Positions 12,458 to 24,603 of a DNA stretch of 64,000 bases are shown in pieces. This DNA is from Mermis nigrescens. Taxonomy: Eukaryota; Nematoda; Enoplea; Mermithida; Mermithidae. Location of the stretch: contig JAVLUZ010000154.1 of assembly GCA_036768485.1 (NCBI GenBank), positions 19,777,134 to 19,841,133 on the forward strand. The letters run 5' to 3'. Positions within the stretch are counted from its first letter, which is position 1. Every line of letters starts with the position of its first letter. The translations under genes and the position numbers were made by a program. The notes under the pieces were generated by a model. That model did no database searches. It saw only the letters and a program-made list of their open reading frames with translations, and was not told the origin of the DNA.

Positions 12458-13745
12458 TTAAATTTTGTTGTAGCATAACTCTAGCTCCTTTTCCAATGGA
12501 TAAGTTTTTCTCCAATCCATCCAATCCAGCAGTACATGAAGTAGCTGAGATTTTGTTATTATAAAAAGTCCAATTTTGTTTCTGGGTCTTCTTAACACTG
12601 TCCTGAAATGAAGAATTTGAATCCAAAGCTTTAAATACAACTACCTGAATACTGCTGATCTTTAGCATAGCTTCATTGAAACTAGCAACATCTTTAATTA
12701 ATGACAATAAGCAAATAGCCCTAGGATTTTCAGATAAAATGTTTTTACAAAAAATATTTTGCCAATTTTTTATATGTCAAACTTAAGTTATCACTGAAGT
12801 CAATATTAATCAGTCTGGTTTGCAAAGCTTCAATATCTGCCCTAGATGGAGCCCAAACACAAATCCTGTCTAACTTTTTGGCATAAGCCATGTCATCCTT
12901 CTGACACATATTCACAGTCAATTCTCTGTAATCATATGAAAACCAAAATATACGACCAAATGCGCAATTTTGAAATATGGTATTACTTTGTTCTTAGGAT
13001 ACATCCATAAAAATTTGCTTACTCTTAGCTGAAGCAAATTTAGCTGTAGCTGAAGCAAATCACCGAAAAACAAAATATTCTTTCCTCCAAAATTATGTAG
13101 CCACCAATGCATTGATCTAGCCATAAGTATCTCATACATAGCATAACATTATTAACCATGCTAAATTCATCAATTATTATCACCTGTACTTTTTTAAAAC
13201 ATAGCGAAGTAGCTTAGTTTCTTGATGTGAAAGTGATGTAAAAGTACAATTTTTTGCAAATGAACAGGCAACTCAAACAAGCTATGCAATGTAGTACCGC
13301 TAATATTGAATGCAGCTATTCCCGTAGGAGCTAATAAAACAACAGATTCACTAATATACCTGAAACAAAGTATTTGAGCTAAATTATTAATAACATGATT
13401 CTCTGTTCCAGCAACACCACTAATTACTAGGAAAAAAGAATCAATTTCCTACTTTAGCTAAGACATGCCCACCAATTTCTTTTTGACCATCATTTATTTG
13501 CGCTAATTTTTTGGCAATAGCATCTTCTGAAAAAATTGATTCTTGTCGCTTTTAACAAAAACTTCAACTTGTGTCATTTGTTCATTTGACATATCAGTAA
13601 TTTCATTATCAACTTTGAAATTACACTCATTCTTACTTGTTGGCCCAACAGAATCCTTGATGTCCAATTGATCAGCCGATGCTTGAGCTTTCTCTAGCTT
13701 TTTACAATTTGTTTGAGTTGTCAGTAATCTATCAAATAAAGGCAA
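12458..13745 (-). pseudogene. Helitron PIF1-type helicase, N-terminal and central parts
   Basis: The minus-strand frames give helicase motifs in order. A P-loop position near 13,395-13,420 reads GVAGTENH instead of GxAGTGKS, so the Walker A Lys-Ser is lost. LLAPTGIAAFNISGTTLHSL follows near 13,260-13,350. Walker B is IIIDEFSM near 13,141-13,185, then GGKNILFFGDLLQL near 13,050-13,090. A CTAGL then GKGARVMLQQNL block lies near 12,460-12,550. The order matches PIF1/RecD-like helicases of Helitrons. Frames are broken by several stops and shifts. The gene is cut at 12,457 by an inserted transposon and resumes at 7945. Upstream is the Rep domain of the same protein. Confidence 0.8.
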
Positions 13746-15240
13746 ATGACATTCAAACGCTTCTCTAAATGTTTCTCCTTCATTTTTAAGTCTATTTCAT
13801 TTCTAAAAGGAACTTGGAGCATTAACAAACTCCTAAAATAATGCTCAATGCTTTCTGGTGTCTTTAAAGTAAAATAATTTGTTACAGCCACAACCTATTT
13901 AATCCTCTTCCAAACAAAGTACTTATTTGAAAGCTTATACTGCACAGCGGACTTTGGCTCATTTTATTCAACTTTCCACTCACTGCAGAATTCAAATTAA
14001 CTCACATCAGCCATTTCTTTAGGTTGTGCAATATAATGATTGTGTATTGAATCAAAAAAATCTCTTCACTTTCATCAAGCAACTTTTGAATTTCACAAAA
14101 ACTTTTGGGACAACAATTCATTTTTTCTGAGGACTTTGTATCCACAAATTTAAAATTATCACTGCAGTAGTAAAACGGATAACAAAGCAGCTTGTCTGCA
14201 GCTTGATGTGCGCCACTTTCTCAACAACATAATTGCTGTCTCAACATCCAATATAGATTAGCAAAAGTTCAAAAACTTTCATCAAAGAAAGCCAAAAATT
14301 CTTCAGAAAGACTGTTTTCTGGCTTAGTAACATAAGTAGTAATATAATGAGTAATCAATGTGTTAAACTCTTTTATATATCAAATATCCATATTGCCTTT
14401 CCACATTTACAGAATGGCTGGACTATAATCATTGATGAAATGGGATTTAGGTGAATGCTTAAAATTGTAACTTTTCTTAACCTTATTATTTTTTGCAGAT
14501 TGACTCTATAATGTAGTTTTTAAATCATTTAACTCAATCTTAGTTGATACTGACCTTCTAAACCCAAACCGGCAACCTACACTTTTACTATTAACACCAG
14601 GATGTCTTCCTAAACATCTTTTTGTACATTTGTGCACTCGAAATAACATCATTAACTCATGCAACTCAGGACTTACAAGAGCAGAAGGAACAGCACAATG
14701 AATCAAGTCATCAATAAAAACACACACTTCTTCATCAGAATTTACTCCAGCAATAGGTGCATTCTTAATCCAAACCAAGGATTGAACATTAGGTGCGCCC
14801 CAAGCTTGATGCTCTATTCAACTATAGTGATGCGTTACAATTCCCAAGGGACCCTCCAGGTCTTTACACGAGGTCTTTACACTGAAAAATTACATATTGA
14901 CATGCTTCAAAATGTTGTCAAAACTGTACTGCTGTTGAAACAGGGTCACCCATGCACATAGCTGCTTGCCTTTTTTTTAGAGACTCAGTATCTTGGTAAT
15001 TAACCAACTTAAGATATTGAAGCATGTCATCCCAGTTGTACTCAGCAGGGCCTAAAGTTAGAAATAAAGTAGCAGGGCCAAATTTATTGATCATTGCATT
15101 GACATCATTACGCTGAAACAGCCAATACTCATGTAGTACTCGTGCCTTACTGAACAGTGTAAGCAATCTAGATGATAGTTCAATATTTTTCTGCAAAATT
15201 TGTTTTTTCAGATCGCCAATTAACAATTTTTGATTTTTTC
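13746..15240 (-). pseudogene. Helitron Rep (HUH-type) domain, decayed
   Basis: Minus-strand pieces match the Helitron_like_N/Rep region. FGPATLFLTLGPAEYNWDDM (15,226-14,918) is the FFLTLSCAEFHW-type block and is followed by DPVSTAVQF. Then comes WGAPNVQSLVWI near 14,781-14,810, where family members have a PHVH motif (the HUH metal-binding histidines). Here both histidine positions read Asn and Gln. A Cys/His cluster ending CRFGFRR follows at 14,570-14,640. HYITTYVTKPE near 14,330-14,350 corresponds to the catalytic tyrosine region. In a live element Rep nicks and joins DNA. The missing HUH pair and several frame breaks make this copy inactive. Confidence 0.78.
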
Positions 15241-17519
15241 ACTGCTTCATAACAGAAAAAACACTGTAATTTATGGCTCTTTCATCATACTGACTGAGCT
15301 TGCTAAATAGATAAGCTTTGTTTTGACAAAATCGTGTCTCAACATTTTTTAACTTAAATTTTACAAAGTTGCTATGATTAACTTTAACTGTCCTTTGCAT
15401 ATTTAGTCCATATTTGCCACCAGGAAAAAGTTCAAGAAAATAGATCACATTTAGCATAGGATAATTATAGTAAATGTTGGGTGCTTCTACCTTCTGCCTA
15501 CAATATAAATCTACACAATCCAAATTAGGATCCAAATCAGTACAAGCAGCTAGAGATTCTACAGTAACAAACATCCAGATTGCAATCTATTCTGCTTTTT
15601 AGCATTGACTCCTTTTAAGTAAGAGGTTTAGAAAATACACTTTTCACACATTATCCAACATCACACTTTGCCGAATTTGACACAAAACCATCATGTCCAC
15701 TCTCAGCACTACTAGAAGAGGCACCTCACAATTTTTAGCATACAATCTTACAAGGATTGATACAAGACTCCAGGCATACATTCATAACAGACTAATTGCC
15801 ACCTTCAGTATTTTGACCTTGAAACTGGTCATTAATGTCAGCAGTGTGCTTGTTAACAATGGTATCAGTTTTGTCATATAGGCCACCAATTTGTCAACCA
15901 AGATCTCTGAGGTCACTAAATTTGTCATCAAGGTATCCAAGGTCACTACATTTGTCATTAAGGTCTTCTATATCACAGACATCACTACATTTATCGTCCA
16001 TAACACAAAAATTCCCACCTATAATATTACAGTTACAAAAGGATCTGTGCTCTGTACGTGCATCAACATCAAAAATGTCACAAATTACATTAGAATTATC
16101 AGTATCAGGCACAGTACACCTATAATTACAAACAGCCTAAATGAAATCAAAATCACTTGGACAAACAATATCTCTTTCTTTATAAAAAGTGACAGGTAAA
16201 TCAGCATCAAGAATTTTTAGAAATTCATCATTTATCTCAATATCTTTGTAAAATGGATTCTTGTGCTTCAAATAATACAACACTTTCAAACATTTTTGGT
16301 CAATCACCAATGATGTCCAAATGATACATTCTCTGGTCGGCAAGCAGTTGACAATCAGCTGCAAAGAATGATTCAAAGGCAACAAAGTAACAATATGATT
16401 CATAGTAGCAGAACAAAGTGATGGAAAATAAGTGCTGTAACCTTTGATAGTATCTAAATAATTAGTTAGACCTACTCTCTGATGAAATGGTTTTAACCTA
16501 ATAATGTTGTGATAACAGCAATCATTAGGTATCAAATTCAATTCAGCCAAATTTGAAAGCCAATTTCACAGCACAATCCTTACAACATAAATACATAGGG
16601 AACCAATTATCTTCAAAACATCATCAATAACATCCATACTAACTTGGTAATCAGTAAACCCAGGAATATAACAAATGTCATCATAGATTAAGGCATCCTT
16701 GCACTAACGTTTACACACTGTACAAACGTCCCTAGGAAAATCATAAATTTTTCAATTAAAATTTTCAAAAAACATACTAAATTGCTCTCCTAATTCAGCA
16801 TCCGTTGGGCACAAATTGACTTCACAAATCTATTTTTCCCATTGCTAAATATCCTGAACACGTTTGAGGCACGTTTTTTGGATCCTGTAAGATATCTAAA
16901 AAACTAAAATGATCACATCTGAGAATAGCACAATTGGTTAAGTTTAGCCAATTAACTGTTTTGCGGACATAATATAATTGCTGCTTTAAACTACACAAGC
17001 CTGAAAAATGAGGGGCCAATTTATTGATAAAATTAAAAAAAATCTGCATATTTTTCTCCATATAAGCATCCTTTATTGTGCTGCAAATAGCAACCTAAAC
17101 AAAATTCAAAAATCTGTTAGCTTACTCTGTATGTTTCTAACATCGGAGCTTACTTTGTTTTGTTCAGGTTCTATCATCAACTCAAATGCTGGGATGCTCT
17201 AAACTAAATGCAACAAAGCTTTATGTACCTTAAGAGACCCATTTTCAGGCACAATACAGATGGAATCACAATAACAGCATTTGCCTTGCTTCCAAAAGCT
17301 TAGGTTCTTTTCATTTTTGACCTCGTCTTCCACTGTTTCAACTGGATTGTTCACAATTTCAAACACATTGTGCTCAACCTCAGCCATTTTTTCTTGGGCT
17401 TCCATCACTATATTGCGAAGAGATTTACAATGACAATTAACACAAGAAATTATCATACATCTAAGCTGCAAATACTTACACAAGTTTCCACCGATATTAT
17501 GGAACAAGTAAAAAAACAA
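15241..17519 (-). pseudogene. Helitron protein N-terminal region
   Basis: Successive minus-strand open pieces (17,519-17,199; 17,061-16,822; 16,550-16,137; 16,112-15,894; 15,574-15,239) read in the order expected for the N-terminus of a Helitron Rep-helicase. The first has a CCYC...H cluster that may bind zinc. The 16,550-16,137 piece resembles the DUF6570-like domain that I associate from memory with animal Helitron proteins (LPTRECIIWTSLV, then KVLYYLKHKNPFYKDI). The 16,112-15,894 piece is Asp/Cys-rich with a short internal repeat (DKCSD, DLNDKCSDL, YLDDKFSDL). Frame changes and stops separate the pieces. Confidence 0.6.
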
Positions 17520-18178
17520 TAATTGCTCAGTTTTTCACCTGTCTGTAATTTTTTTTCAAGAATTCTCCAGACAGTCGGGTTTATCTCTTCCTCCATTTCA
17601 ATAGCTTTACATTATGGGCTTCAATAGCTGTAGGTACCAAGACATAGAGAAAAATAAAAAGAAATATTACAATATTTCAATCAACTGAAGTGCAAGACTT
17701 AAATTGCTTCAAGTGCATTTAAAATACTATATTTCATCAAACCAAATTTTTACCATTCTTCTTGACTAATATACACAAAAATATTTCTGTAAACTTTTTG
17801 TCTTTTGAGCTAAAAAAATAAAATTTTGTGCAATAGTTTTCATAATTTAACATGATAATTTATATTTACTATGCTAAAATTTTGTATCAGACATAGCAGA
17901 CATATCAATTAAAAAAATGATTGAAAAGGTTCTGTTTTAAATGATTTTAGCAATTTTTTAGCTTTCAAGTTTCAATATACCCATTGTTTGACTAAATTTA
18001 AAACGGCATTATACGAATCACCAAAAATGACGTTTTTCACACATACCAACTGTTTTCATGTCCAAAGGTATGTAAACTTTAGGAAAAATATTTTGTCCCA
18101 ACCCTCTCCCTAAAAAATTTAACACAATCCATGTCTCCACAAATGTATCAGCTTGAAAGCTTGGAATGAGGTTCCCAC
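17520..18178. other. No supported gene
   Basis: AT-rich sequence upstream of the Helitron coding region, with no open frame of note. The Helitron 5-prime end (TC, in an A/T context) should lie here but is not distinctive enough to place. Confidence 0.45.
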
Positions 18179-18390
18179 CATAGGTGGGCATCACCAAACT
18201 TCTATGGGAGGTACAAAATTACCTAAAACTCAAATATTGGTCCTAAAAATTGTGCTACAGTGAAAAAACACCATTCTTCAACATTTTGTGTTCTGATCTA
18301 TCCATTGGCATCAAAAAATCTTGTGAAGAAACAAAAAAAATTAAAAATGAAATTCTGGGGGTATTTAGTATTTTCATTTTTGTGGTAGGT
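18179..18390 (+). mobile_element. Degenerate hAT-like copy
   Basis: The left end CATAGGTGGGCATCACCAAA and inner landmarks AAAACACCATTCTTCAAC, CTATCCATTGGCATCAAAAA and AAATTCTGGGGGTATTT are present. The right end is eroded and no target duplication was found. Confidence 0.6.
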
Positions 18391-18451
18391 AAGTAGTAAC
18401 TATTATTTAAGTAGACAGTACATTTTGCCATCTAGAGTCTTTGATTCACAG

Positions 18452-18930
18452 AGTATACCAACTTCTCGTCTGCTATGCTTTGTACATACAACATAATAGG
18501 TAAACAACTACATGCAGTCTGCTACCTTCCAGTGTATAAAGTAAATAGCTTAATAGGGCTCTGCGGAATCATTGTGTGAATTAACCACAAGTTGTGCTGT
18601 CTAACACTAAGTATACCAAGTTCCCATCTGCTATGCTTTATACATACAACATGTTATGTAAACAACTATGTGCAGTCAGCTACCTTCCAGTATGTAAAGT
18701 AAATAGCTTCATAAGGCTCTGCGGTATCATTGTGTAAGTGAACCACAAATTGTGCAGTTTAACACTAAGTATACCAACTTCCCATCAGCTTTGCTTTATA
18801 CAAACAACATGTTATGTAAACAACAATGTGCAGTCAGCTACCTTCCAGCATGTAAAGTAAATAGCTTTGTACATAGCTTCATAGGGCTCTGTGGTATTTT
18901 TGTATAAGTAGATGGTCAATTTTGATGTCT
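18452..18930. repeat. Three tandem copies of a 158-bp unit
   Basis: The phrase AGTATACCAACTTC...CTGCTATGCTTTATACATAC...CAGTCAGCTACCTTCCAG...GGGCTCTGCGGTATCATTGTG starts at 18,452, 18,610 and 18,768, an exact 158-bp period. The third unit carries a short extra AGCTTTGTACAT duplication near its end. Confidence 0.9.
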
Positions 18931-19650
18931 ACAATATTCGATACATAAGTATACAAAGTTCACTGGTCAAAATTTGAATAAATTACATGCAATAAGCAGA
19001 GCAAATAAATAGGTCCCAATATTCTCAGTTTGTTGACAGTTATATCGTAATACAATTTTGAAAGATGTGTGTTGGCTAACTTTACTACTTGAAGAAAAAT
19101 CTTCAGCTAATATTTTTTCTTTGAAAGTTTTAATTGACTATATTACAAAAACATTCATTATACACTCTACTGTTCATCCTTTGTTTTTGTATTTTTATTA
19201 AATGTTTATCTTGCATTTAGGTAGCGATTCATTAGAACCGTTGAACAAAATAAATTTTCAATTATTTGCGTCAATTGGTTTAACGCCTGAAGTAAAATTA
19301 CAGATAATTTTACACAGATCTTAAAGTGATTTAATAAAAATTTTATAGATGGGCATAACCTATAAATCAGATGTTGAATTTTCTCCTATACCAAAAGAAG
19401 TGGAGGTAAGTTGTTCTTATTAATACTCTATATGAAAAAGTTTTGTACAGGAAGATATGGTTACATACAACCAAATTATAAGTATATGTAGATGGCTCAA
19501 AAATCAAAGAGCATTTTGATGTTAGTATTATCCATAGGTAGTTATTTTACTTATATTTCTGAATTATTGACACCTAAATTAACAGGCAAAAAACTTCAAG
19601 GATTATAATGTATTAAGAACAATTGCGTGAAATTATGAATATGACCCATC
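18931..19650. other. No firm gene; two exon-like blocks
   Basis: TTTAG precedes an open block at about 19,221-19,323 (reading SDSLEPLNKINFQLFASIGL and on to a stop), and a block at 19,350-19,405 starts ATGGGCATAACC and ends at a GTAAGT donor. They could be exons of an unrecognised plus-strand gene, but the frames cannot be linked and chance is possible. Confidence 0.3.
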
Positions 19651-19658
19651 AAATTGAC

Positions 19659-19916
19659 CATAGGTGAGCAGCACCAAAATTACAGGGGGGAATTAAAAAA
19701 AATTTTCTAAGGTCAAAAAATGGTCTTAAAAGTGGTCATATTACAAAAAAACACCATTTTTTGACGTTTCTCATAAAGCACCATCTACTGGCATCAAAAA
19801 ATTGCTAAACAAGTTTGAATTCTGAGAGGGGGGGGTATTTTGATTTCTGGGGGGGGCTATTTCAACTTCTGGGGTGCATACCCCTCCACCAAACCCACCC
19901 TCCACACCCATGTGTG
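19659..19916 (+). mobile_element. hAT-like non-autonomous element
   Basis: From CATAGGTGAGCAGCACCAAA to CACACCCATGTGTG, flanked by AAATTGAC (19,651-19,658) and AAATTAAC (19,917-19,924), an 8-bp duplication with one mismatch. It lies just beyond the end of the retroelement. Confidence 0.8.
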
Positions 19917-20164
19917 AAATTAACTATCTGCACCAATTGAATTGTGGTATATTCCGCAGCTAGGAGACATAAAACTTTTCCTTTTATGATACAATTTTTA
20001 TTACTTTACTCTTTAATCTAAAAATCATTCACGGGGTCAAAAAGCAGATTACGCAGCTGAACGAGGTACTCCACCTAATTGCTCAATATTGAACAAACAC
20101 GTAAGACCATCTGGCCGGGCTAAACTTAAAATATAGCAAAATGGTACTTGGGCATCTGATGAAC

Positions 20165-20518
20165 CTAACGAACCACCTTGTTCGCTGGGGTCTTCACTTT
20201 CCGAGTAGAATTCTTTGTGTAAATGCCAAGTATATTAGGTGCGTGTGGGTCTTTACGCAGAGTTTCACAGGCTAAGTCTATGGGGATCTTATTGGGCACG
20301 TAGTAGACTCTTGCATCTAATGGCTGTCGATGTAACTTGTTGAACCATTGGTCCACCAAAGTCGCTCGCATAGGTAGGGGTTTTCGCGATATGCGCTTCC
20401 AATTGTCACTTAGTTCGGAGGCAGGTCTACTCGGCGCCTCATTGTCGCGTGGTGATGGTGTGCAGAATGCAGATGACATCTGAGAGATATTTTTATTAAT
20501 TATTTTTTTATTTATCAA
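20165..20518 (-). CDS. Small basic ORF downstream of the retroelement integrase
   Basis: 117 codons on the minus strand, starting 25 bases after the integrase stop, so it may be a 3-prime ORF of the same element. It is basic and Pro/Ser-rich at the N-terminus, with LPMRATLVDQWFNKLHRQ then VYYVPNKIPIDLACETLRKD. I do not recognise it. It has no signal peptide, no zinc knuckle and no Gag major homology motif that I can see, so calling it Gag would be unsupported. Possibilities are an accessory ORF or a remnant of a rearranged gene. No LTR was recognised beyond it. Confidence 0.4.
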   Translation of the reverse strand: MINKKIINKNISQMSSAFCTPSPRDNEAPSRPASELSDNWKRISRKPLPMRATLVDQWFNKLHRQPLDARVYYVPNKIPIDLACETLRKDPHAPNILGIYTKNSTRKVKTPANKVVR

Positions 20519-20542
20519 CTAGAGAACTAGGAGATTAGAGTA

Positions 20543-23286
20543 TTATTTTCTAAGTCTTAAATTATACTGATGAGTTGGCTTGCCAATACTTTTTGGCTTA
20601 ATTTCTTGTGCAATATCCGTGGATTTTGTCAAATTTTCCGGGAAATTGACTTGTTTAATTTTTTTAATCCGATTAACGTGGATTGTTTTGGTTTGATTTT
20701 TGGGATTTTTAATACAAATGATGGGATATCTCACTCTCTCTACAACATATGGTCCTTCCCAAAAATGAGCAAATTTACGTGACTGGCCAGGTTTTAAAGC
20801 CGGGTTATATTTATATACAACATTGCCAACAGAAATTTGAACATCATGGGATTTTTGATCATAATAAAATTTTTGAGCAAATTGGGCTTTATCAATGTTC
20901 ACCTGAGCTATTTCCCATGCATCATGCATAAACTTATAAAATCGGTAAATATAATTGTCTAGATCTATTGTGTACCTACTTAACTTGAGATTTAATGCCG
21001 CATCGACTGGGAATTTGGCCTCTCGACCATACAAAAGAAAAAATGGGCTAAACCTAGTGGACTCTTGTACTGATGTGTTATAAGCAAAAGTTGCAAAAGG
21101 AAGAAGCTGGTCCCAATCGTTATGATTAGAGTTTACATACATCAATAAAATATTACATAATGTTTTATTAAATCGTTCAACAAGACCATCCGTTTGTGGG
21201 TGATAAGGGGTTGTATTTATCTTGGAGACGTTACAAAATTTACAAATTTCAGCTACAAGATTAGATAAAAAATTAGTTCCTCGATCTGAAAGAAGCTGTT
21301 TTGGGGCTCCATGATTTAAAATAACTTTTAGAAGAAAAGCTTGAGCTGTGTGTTTGGCAGTTATTTGGGGTAACGCTGCAGCCATACAATATTTAGTGAG
21401 ATAATCAGTAAAAATAATTATGTACTTATTACCAAATTGAGTGAGAGGTAGTGGCCCTAAAACATCGGCAGCTACTCTATCAAATGGTCCGCTGACAGGG
21501 ATTGAAACCAGGGATGCTCGAGTCAATTTTGGTGGCAATTTTCTTGTTAAACACTTTTCACATTTACTACAATATTCTTTAACGTCTTTATAACAGTTAG
21601 GCCAGTAAAATCTTTCACGGATGCGGTTATATGAACGTTTGAAACCAAAATGACCAGAAAAAATATTGTCGTGGAAAAGATGTAAAACTTGGGGTCTTAA
21701 TTCGGATGGGATAACGGTAAGTTCGAAAGAAGTTTTTGAGTTAGGCGGTCCTATATAAATTAAGAGGTTATTTACATATGCAAAACTATGGTGTGTGTTT
21801 ATCACTCGACGGGCTTCCTTATCATCATCAGGTAATTCACTTCTACATAAAAAATCTATCATTGGCCGGCAAAAGGGATCAGACGTCTGTTGTTCAACTA
21901 TTTTTTCATAAGAAATATCTAGTTTTGAGATTTTATTTCCAAGACTGATTAAAAAAGAACGTGAGAGAGCATCTGCGTTTCCATGATTTTTACCAGGTCT
22001 ATGTCTTATTTCTAACTCATACTCTTGCAAAGCTAATCCCCAACGCGCGATTCTAGGTGAGGGATTAGGTTTTTTGAGAATATACTGTAAAGCTGCATGA
22101 TCTGTAACAATTATTACTTTTTGTTGAAATAGATACGTTCTAAATTGTTTTACAGCCCAAACTACCACCAATGCTTCAAGTTCAAATACGGGATAATTTT
22201 TCTCTGAATGTTTTAATTTTCGACTCATATATGAAATAGGGTGATCTTTTCCATCGATATCTTGTGATAAAATGGCACCTAATCCTGTACCAGATGCATC
22301 GGTGTGTACAATAAAAGGTTTAGCGTAGTCGGGATAAATTAAAACTGGGGCTTTTATAAGATGATTTTTCAGTGAATTAAAAGCATTTTCACAAGCTGGG
22401 GTCCAAAAAAATTTAACATTTTTCCGTAACAAAGTATAGAGAGGTTCTGCAATATTAGCAAAGTTGGGAATAAAACGTCTGTAATATCCTGCCAATCCTA
22501 AAAAACTTTTTACGTTATCTACCAAATTAGGGGTCTGGAAATCTTTCACAGCCTTAACTTTTAATGGGTCTGGGTTTATTCCATTTGCAGAGACAACGTA
22601 ACCGAGATAAGAGGTTTCTTTTTGTGCAAATTTGCATTTCTTTAATCTTAACTTTAAACCTGTGTGTGTTAATTTGTCAAAAATCAGGGATATTCGATTC
22701 AAATGACTATCAAACGTTTTACTGAAAATGAGAATATTGTCCAAGTAAACTAAACACGTATCCCATTGTAGACCGGATAATAAGAGGTCCATGAGGCGTT
22801 GAAAAGTGGCGGGAGCATTACATAAACCGAAAGGGAGCACGTTAAATTCATAAAGACCGTTATAAGTAACAAACGCGGTTTTTTCTCTATCAGATTCATT
22901 TACAGGAATCTGCCAGTAACCCCATGCTTGATCTAAAGTGGTAAAATAGGCACTATTATTGAGAGTGTCAAGAATATCATCAATGCGAGGGAGCGGATAA
23001 ACATCCTTTTTTGTTACGTTATTGAGTTTTCGATAGTCAATGCAGAGACAAAATCCGCCAGTTTTTTTGGAACCATAACTATTGGACTAGCCCAGGGACT
23101 GTGTGAAGGCGAAATGACATTTTTCTCAAGCATTTTCTTAATTTCTGCATCAATTACTTCTCTTTGTTTATATGGTACTCTATAGGGTTGCTGTTTAGTG
23201 GGAGTAGCATTATCCGTGTCTATATTATGAGATACAAGATCAGTTTGTCCTAAATCTTCATCATCGTTGACAAAAAGATGGGAATA
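20543..23286 (-). pseudogene. pol: Reverse transcriptase, RNase H and integrase of the retroelement
   Basis: Pol of a Ty3/Gypsy element. RT starts near 23,280 and shows YRVPYKQREVIDAEI, SPWASPIV, CIDYRKLN, then LPFGLCNAPATFQRLMD. A one-base loss in a run of A on the coding strand (plus 23,062-23,068) shifts the frame. From 22,840 a single 765-codon frame runs to 20,543. The polymerase core reads YLDN (plus 22,735-22,746), where the second Asp of YxDD is Asn. RNase H shows TDASGTGLGA and TDHAALQYIL with a GNADALSR end. Integrase shows an N-terminal His/Cys zinc site (HLFHD...HFG...CSKCEKC) and the DDE triad AADVLGP, LSDRGTNF, VERFNKTL. It then has a GPY/F-like FAHFWEGPYVVERV and no chromodomain. 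Catalytically dead RT is inferred from the Asn. Confidence 0.9.
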
Positions 23287-24603
23287 TCAATTTAACATGT
23301 TTAAAAGCGTTTCTTTTTCATCATTATTTAATTGAGGGTTACCAGGGATTTCCTTAATCTTATTTCTAGTTTCCTTATTTATTTGGGCTTCATGCTGTTC
23401 AGAAACTGAAACATTATTACATTTTTTAGATTTTAATAACGCACGAACTTCACCTAATCTTGTGTTGGGATATAAAATTATAGGATGTTTATTTAAATTA
23501 ATTGCGCTTGTTGTTATACAATCGTTTTCGGGATCACTTAAACAAGAACTCATATATAAACCATGTTTCTGCATTACATCATGATAGGGTTCAAAAATAA
23601 GATTATTGAGAGCACAATACGGTCTACCTATGGCTAAGCTAACCAAATTCATAGTTCTGGGTTGGATAGTGATTTTTTCCTTTAAGATCGCTAATCCACG
23701 GGGTTTATCGTCTAACTTTATGGGTTCGGGCATTTTTAAATTATGAGGTCCGATATGAATTTTTCCATTTTTCCACGATACCGTAAGTTGACAAAAACGT
23801 CTTAAATAATCAGTTCCGATGATAAATTTAGCGATACAAGTTCCAATCACCTGAGCACATAAAAACTCTGGGGTTGTGAAGCCAAACTCAGTTTGAAAGC
23901 AAATACTTAACCACACAGTACCTAAAACTTTTACTTCATCACTGCCTGCTTGTGTAATTTTAGGGGTCAATGGTGGTAGCATCGTTAAATTTAATTCTTT
24001 TCTAATAGAATCGTCAATAATAGTAACTTCAGATCCGGTATCTACTAAAGCCTGATAATCAATAAAACGTGTAGGGTTTGCATAATTACTTACACGGACT
24101 GAAACAGTTGGGGTTGAGCTAATAAGTCTTCCTACGAAAGCACAATTTTTCATATTCAAAGATTCAGAGGTAACTTGCGGTTTAAGAAGGGGAGTAAAAG
24201 CACGAACCAAAAATTGAGTGAAAGGTGATTCATCATGATACCTATTGTAACTTACTCTGGGGGAATTTGAAGCGTTCGAAGCATTTTTGTCGATAACGAC
24301 ATTTTTGCCTATATCCTCAACCATGGGGTCAGCTTTTCCAATATTTTCTAGTGCGTTTTCCATTACGATTTTGGGCACGTGAAGGGATTGACCACCACGT
24401 CGTACTTTTAGTTGTGCTTGGGGTCGTCTATGCTTGCCTCGTCTACAAAAATAACAAAATTTAGTGTAATATTGACGATAATATACACATAGATAAAGAG
24501 GCAATAAGATAAGGAGCACAATAATCCCTAAATTAATGATAAGCTGAATGGGTCCTGAGATAATTTTATCAGCTGTACCTAAGATACTCTGAGTGCCATT
24601 CAC
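23287..24603 (-). CDS. Env membrane anchor fused to aspartic protease
   Basis: A 438-codon minus-strand frame. The first about 20 residues continue the Env-like sequence upstream. Residues about 20-45 are a strong membrane segment (IINLGIIVLLILLPLYLCVY), followed by a Cys/Arg-rich tail (FCYFCRRGKHRRPQAQLKVR). A spacer of about 100 residues follows. A retropepsin-type protease is at about 180-290: YQALVDTGSEVTIID supplies the catalytic DTG, and FIIGTDYLRRF is the C-terminal flap-end GxD/E-F block. A linker then leads to the RT that starts just after the stop. Protease normally cleaves Gag-Pol. Here it follows directly behind the Env anchor with no Gag, which is very unusual. The frame itself is intact. 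The listed start is simply the first Met; the true protein probably starts in the glycoprotein upstream. Confidence 0.75.
   Translation of the reverse strand: MNGTQSILGTADKIISGPIQLIINLGIIVLLILLPLYLCVYYRQYYTKFCYFCRRGKHRRPQAQLKVRRGGQSLHVPKIVMENALENIGKADPMVEDIGKNVVIDKNASNASNSPRVSYNRYHDESPFTQFLVRAFTPLLKPQVTSESLNMKNCAFVGRLISSTPTVSVRVSNYANPTRFIDYQALVDTGSEVTIIDDSIRKELNLTMLPPLTPKITQAGSDEVKVLGTVWLSICFQTEFGFTTPEFLCAQVIGTCIAKFIIGTDYLRRFCQLTVSWKNGKIHIGPHNLKMPEPIKLDDKPRGLAILKEKITIQPRTMNLVSLAIGRPYCALNNLIFEPYHDVMQKHGLYMSSCLSDPENDCITTSAINLNKHPIILYPNTRLGEVRALLKSKKCNNVSVSEQHEAQINKETRNKIKEIPGNPQLNNDEKETLLNMLN

Noticed and set aside
20165..20518. Calling the 117-codon ORF after integrase a Gag
   Set aside because: No zinc knuckle or Gag motif is visible, and a position after integrase would be abnormal for Gag.
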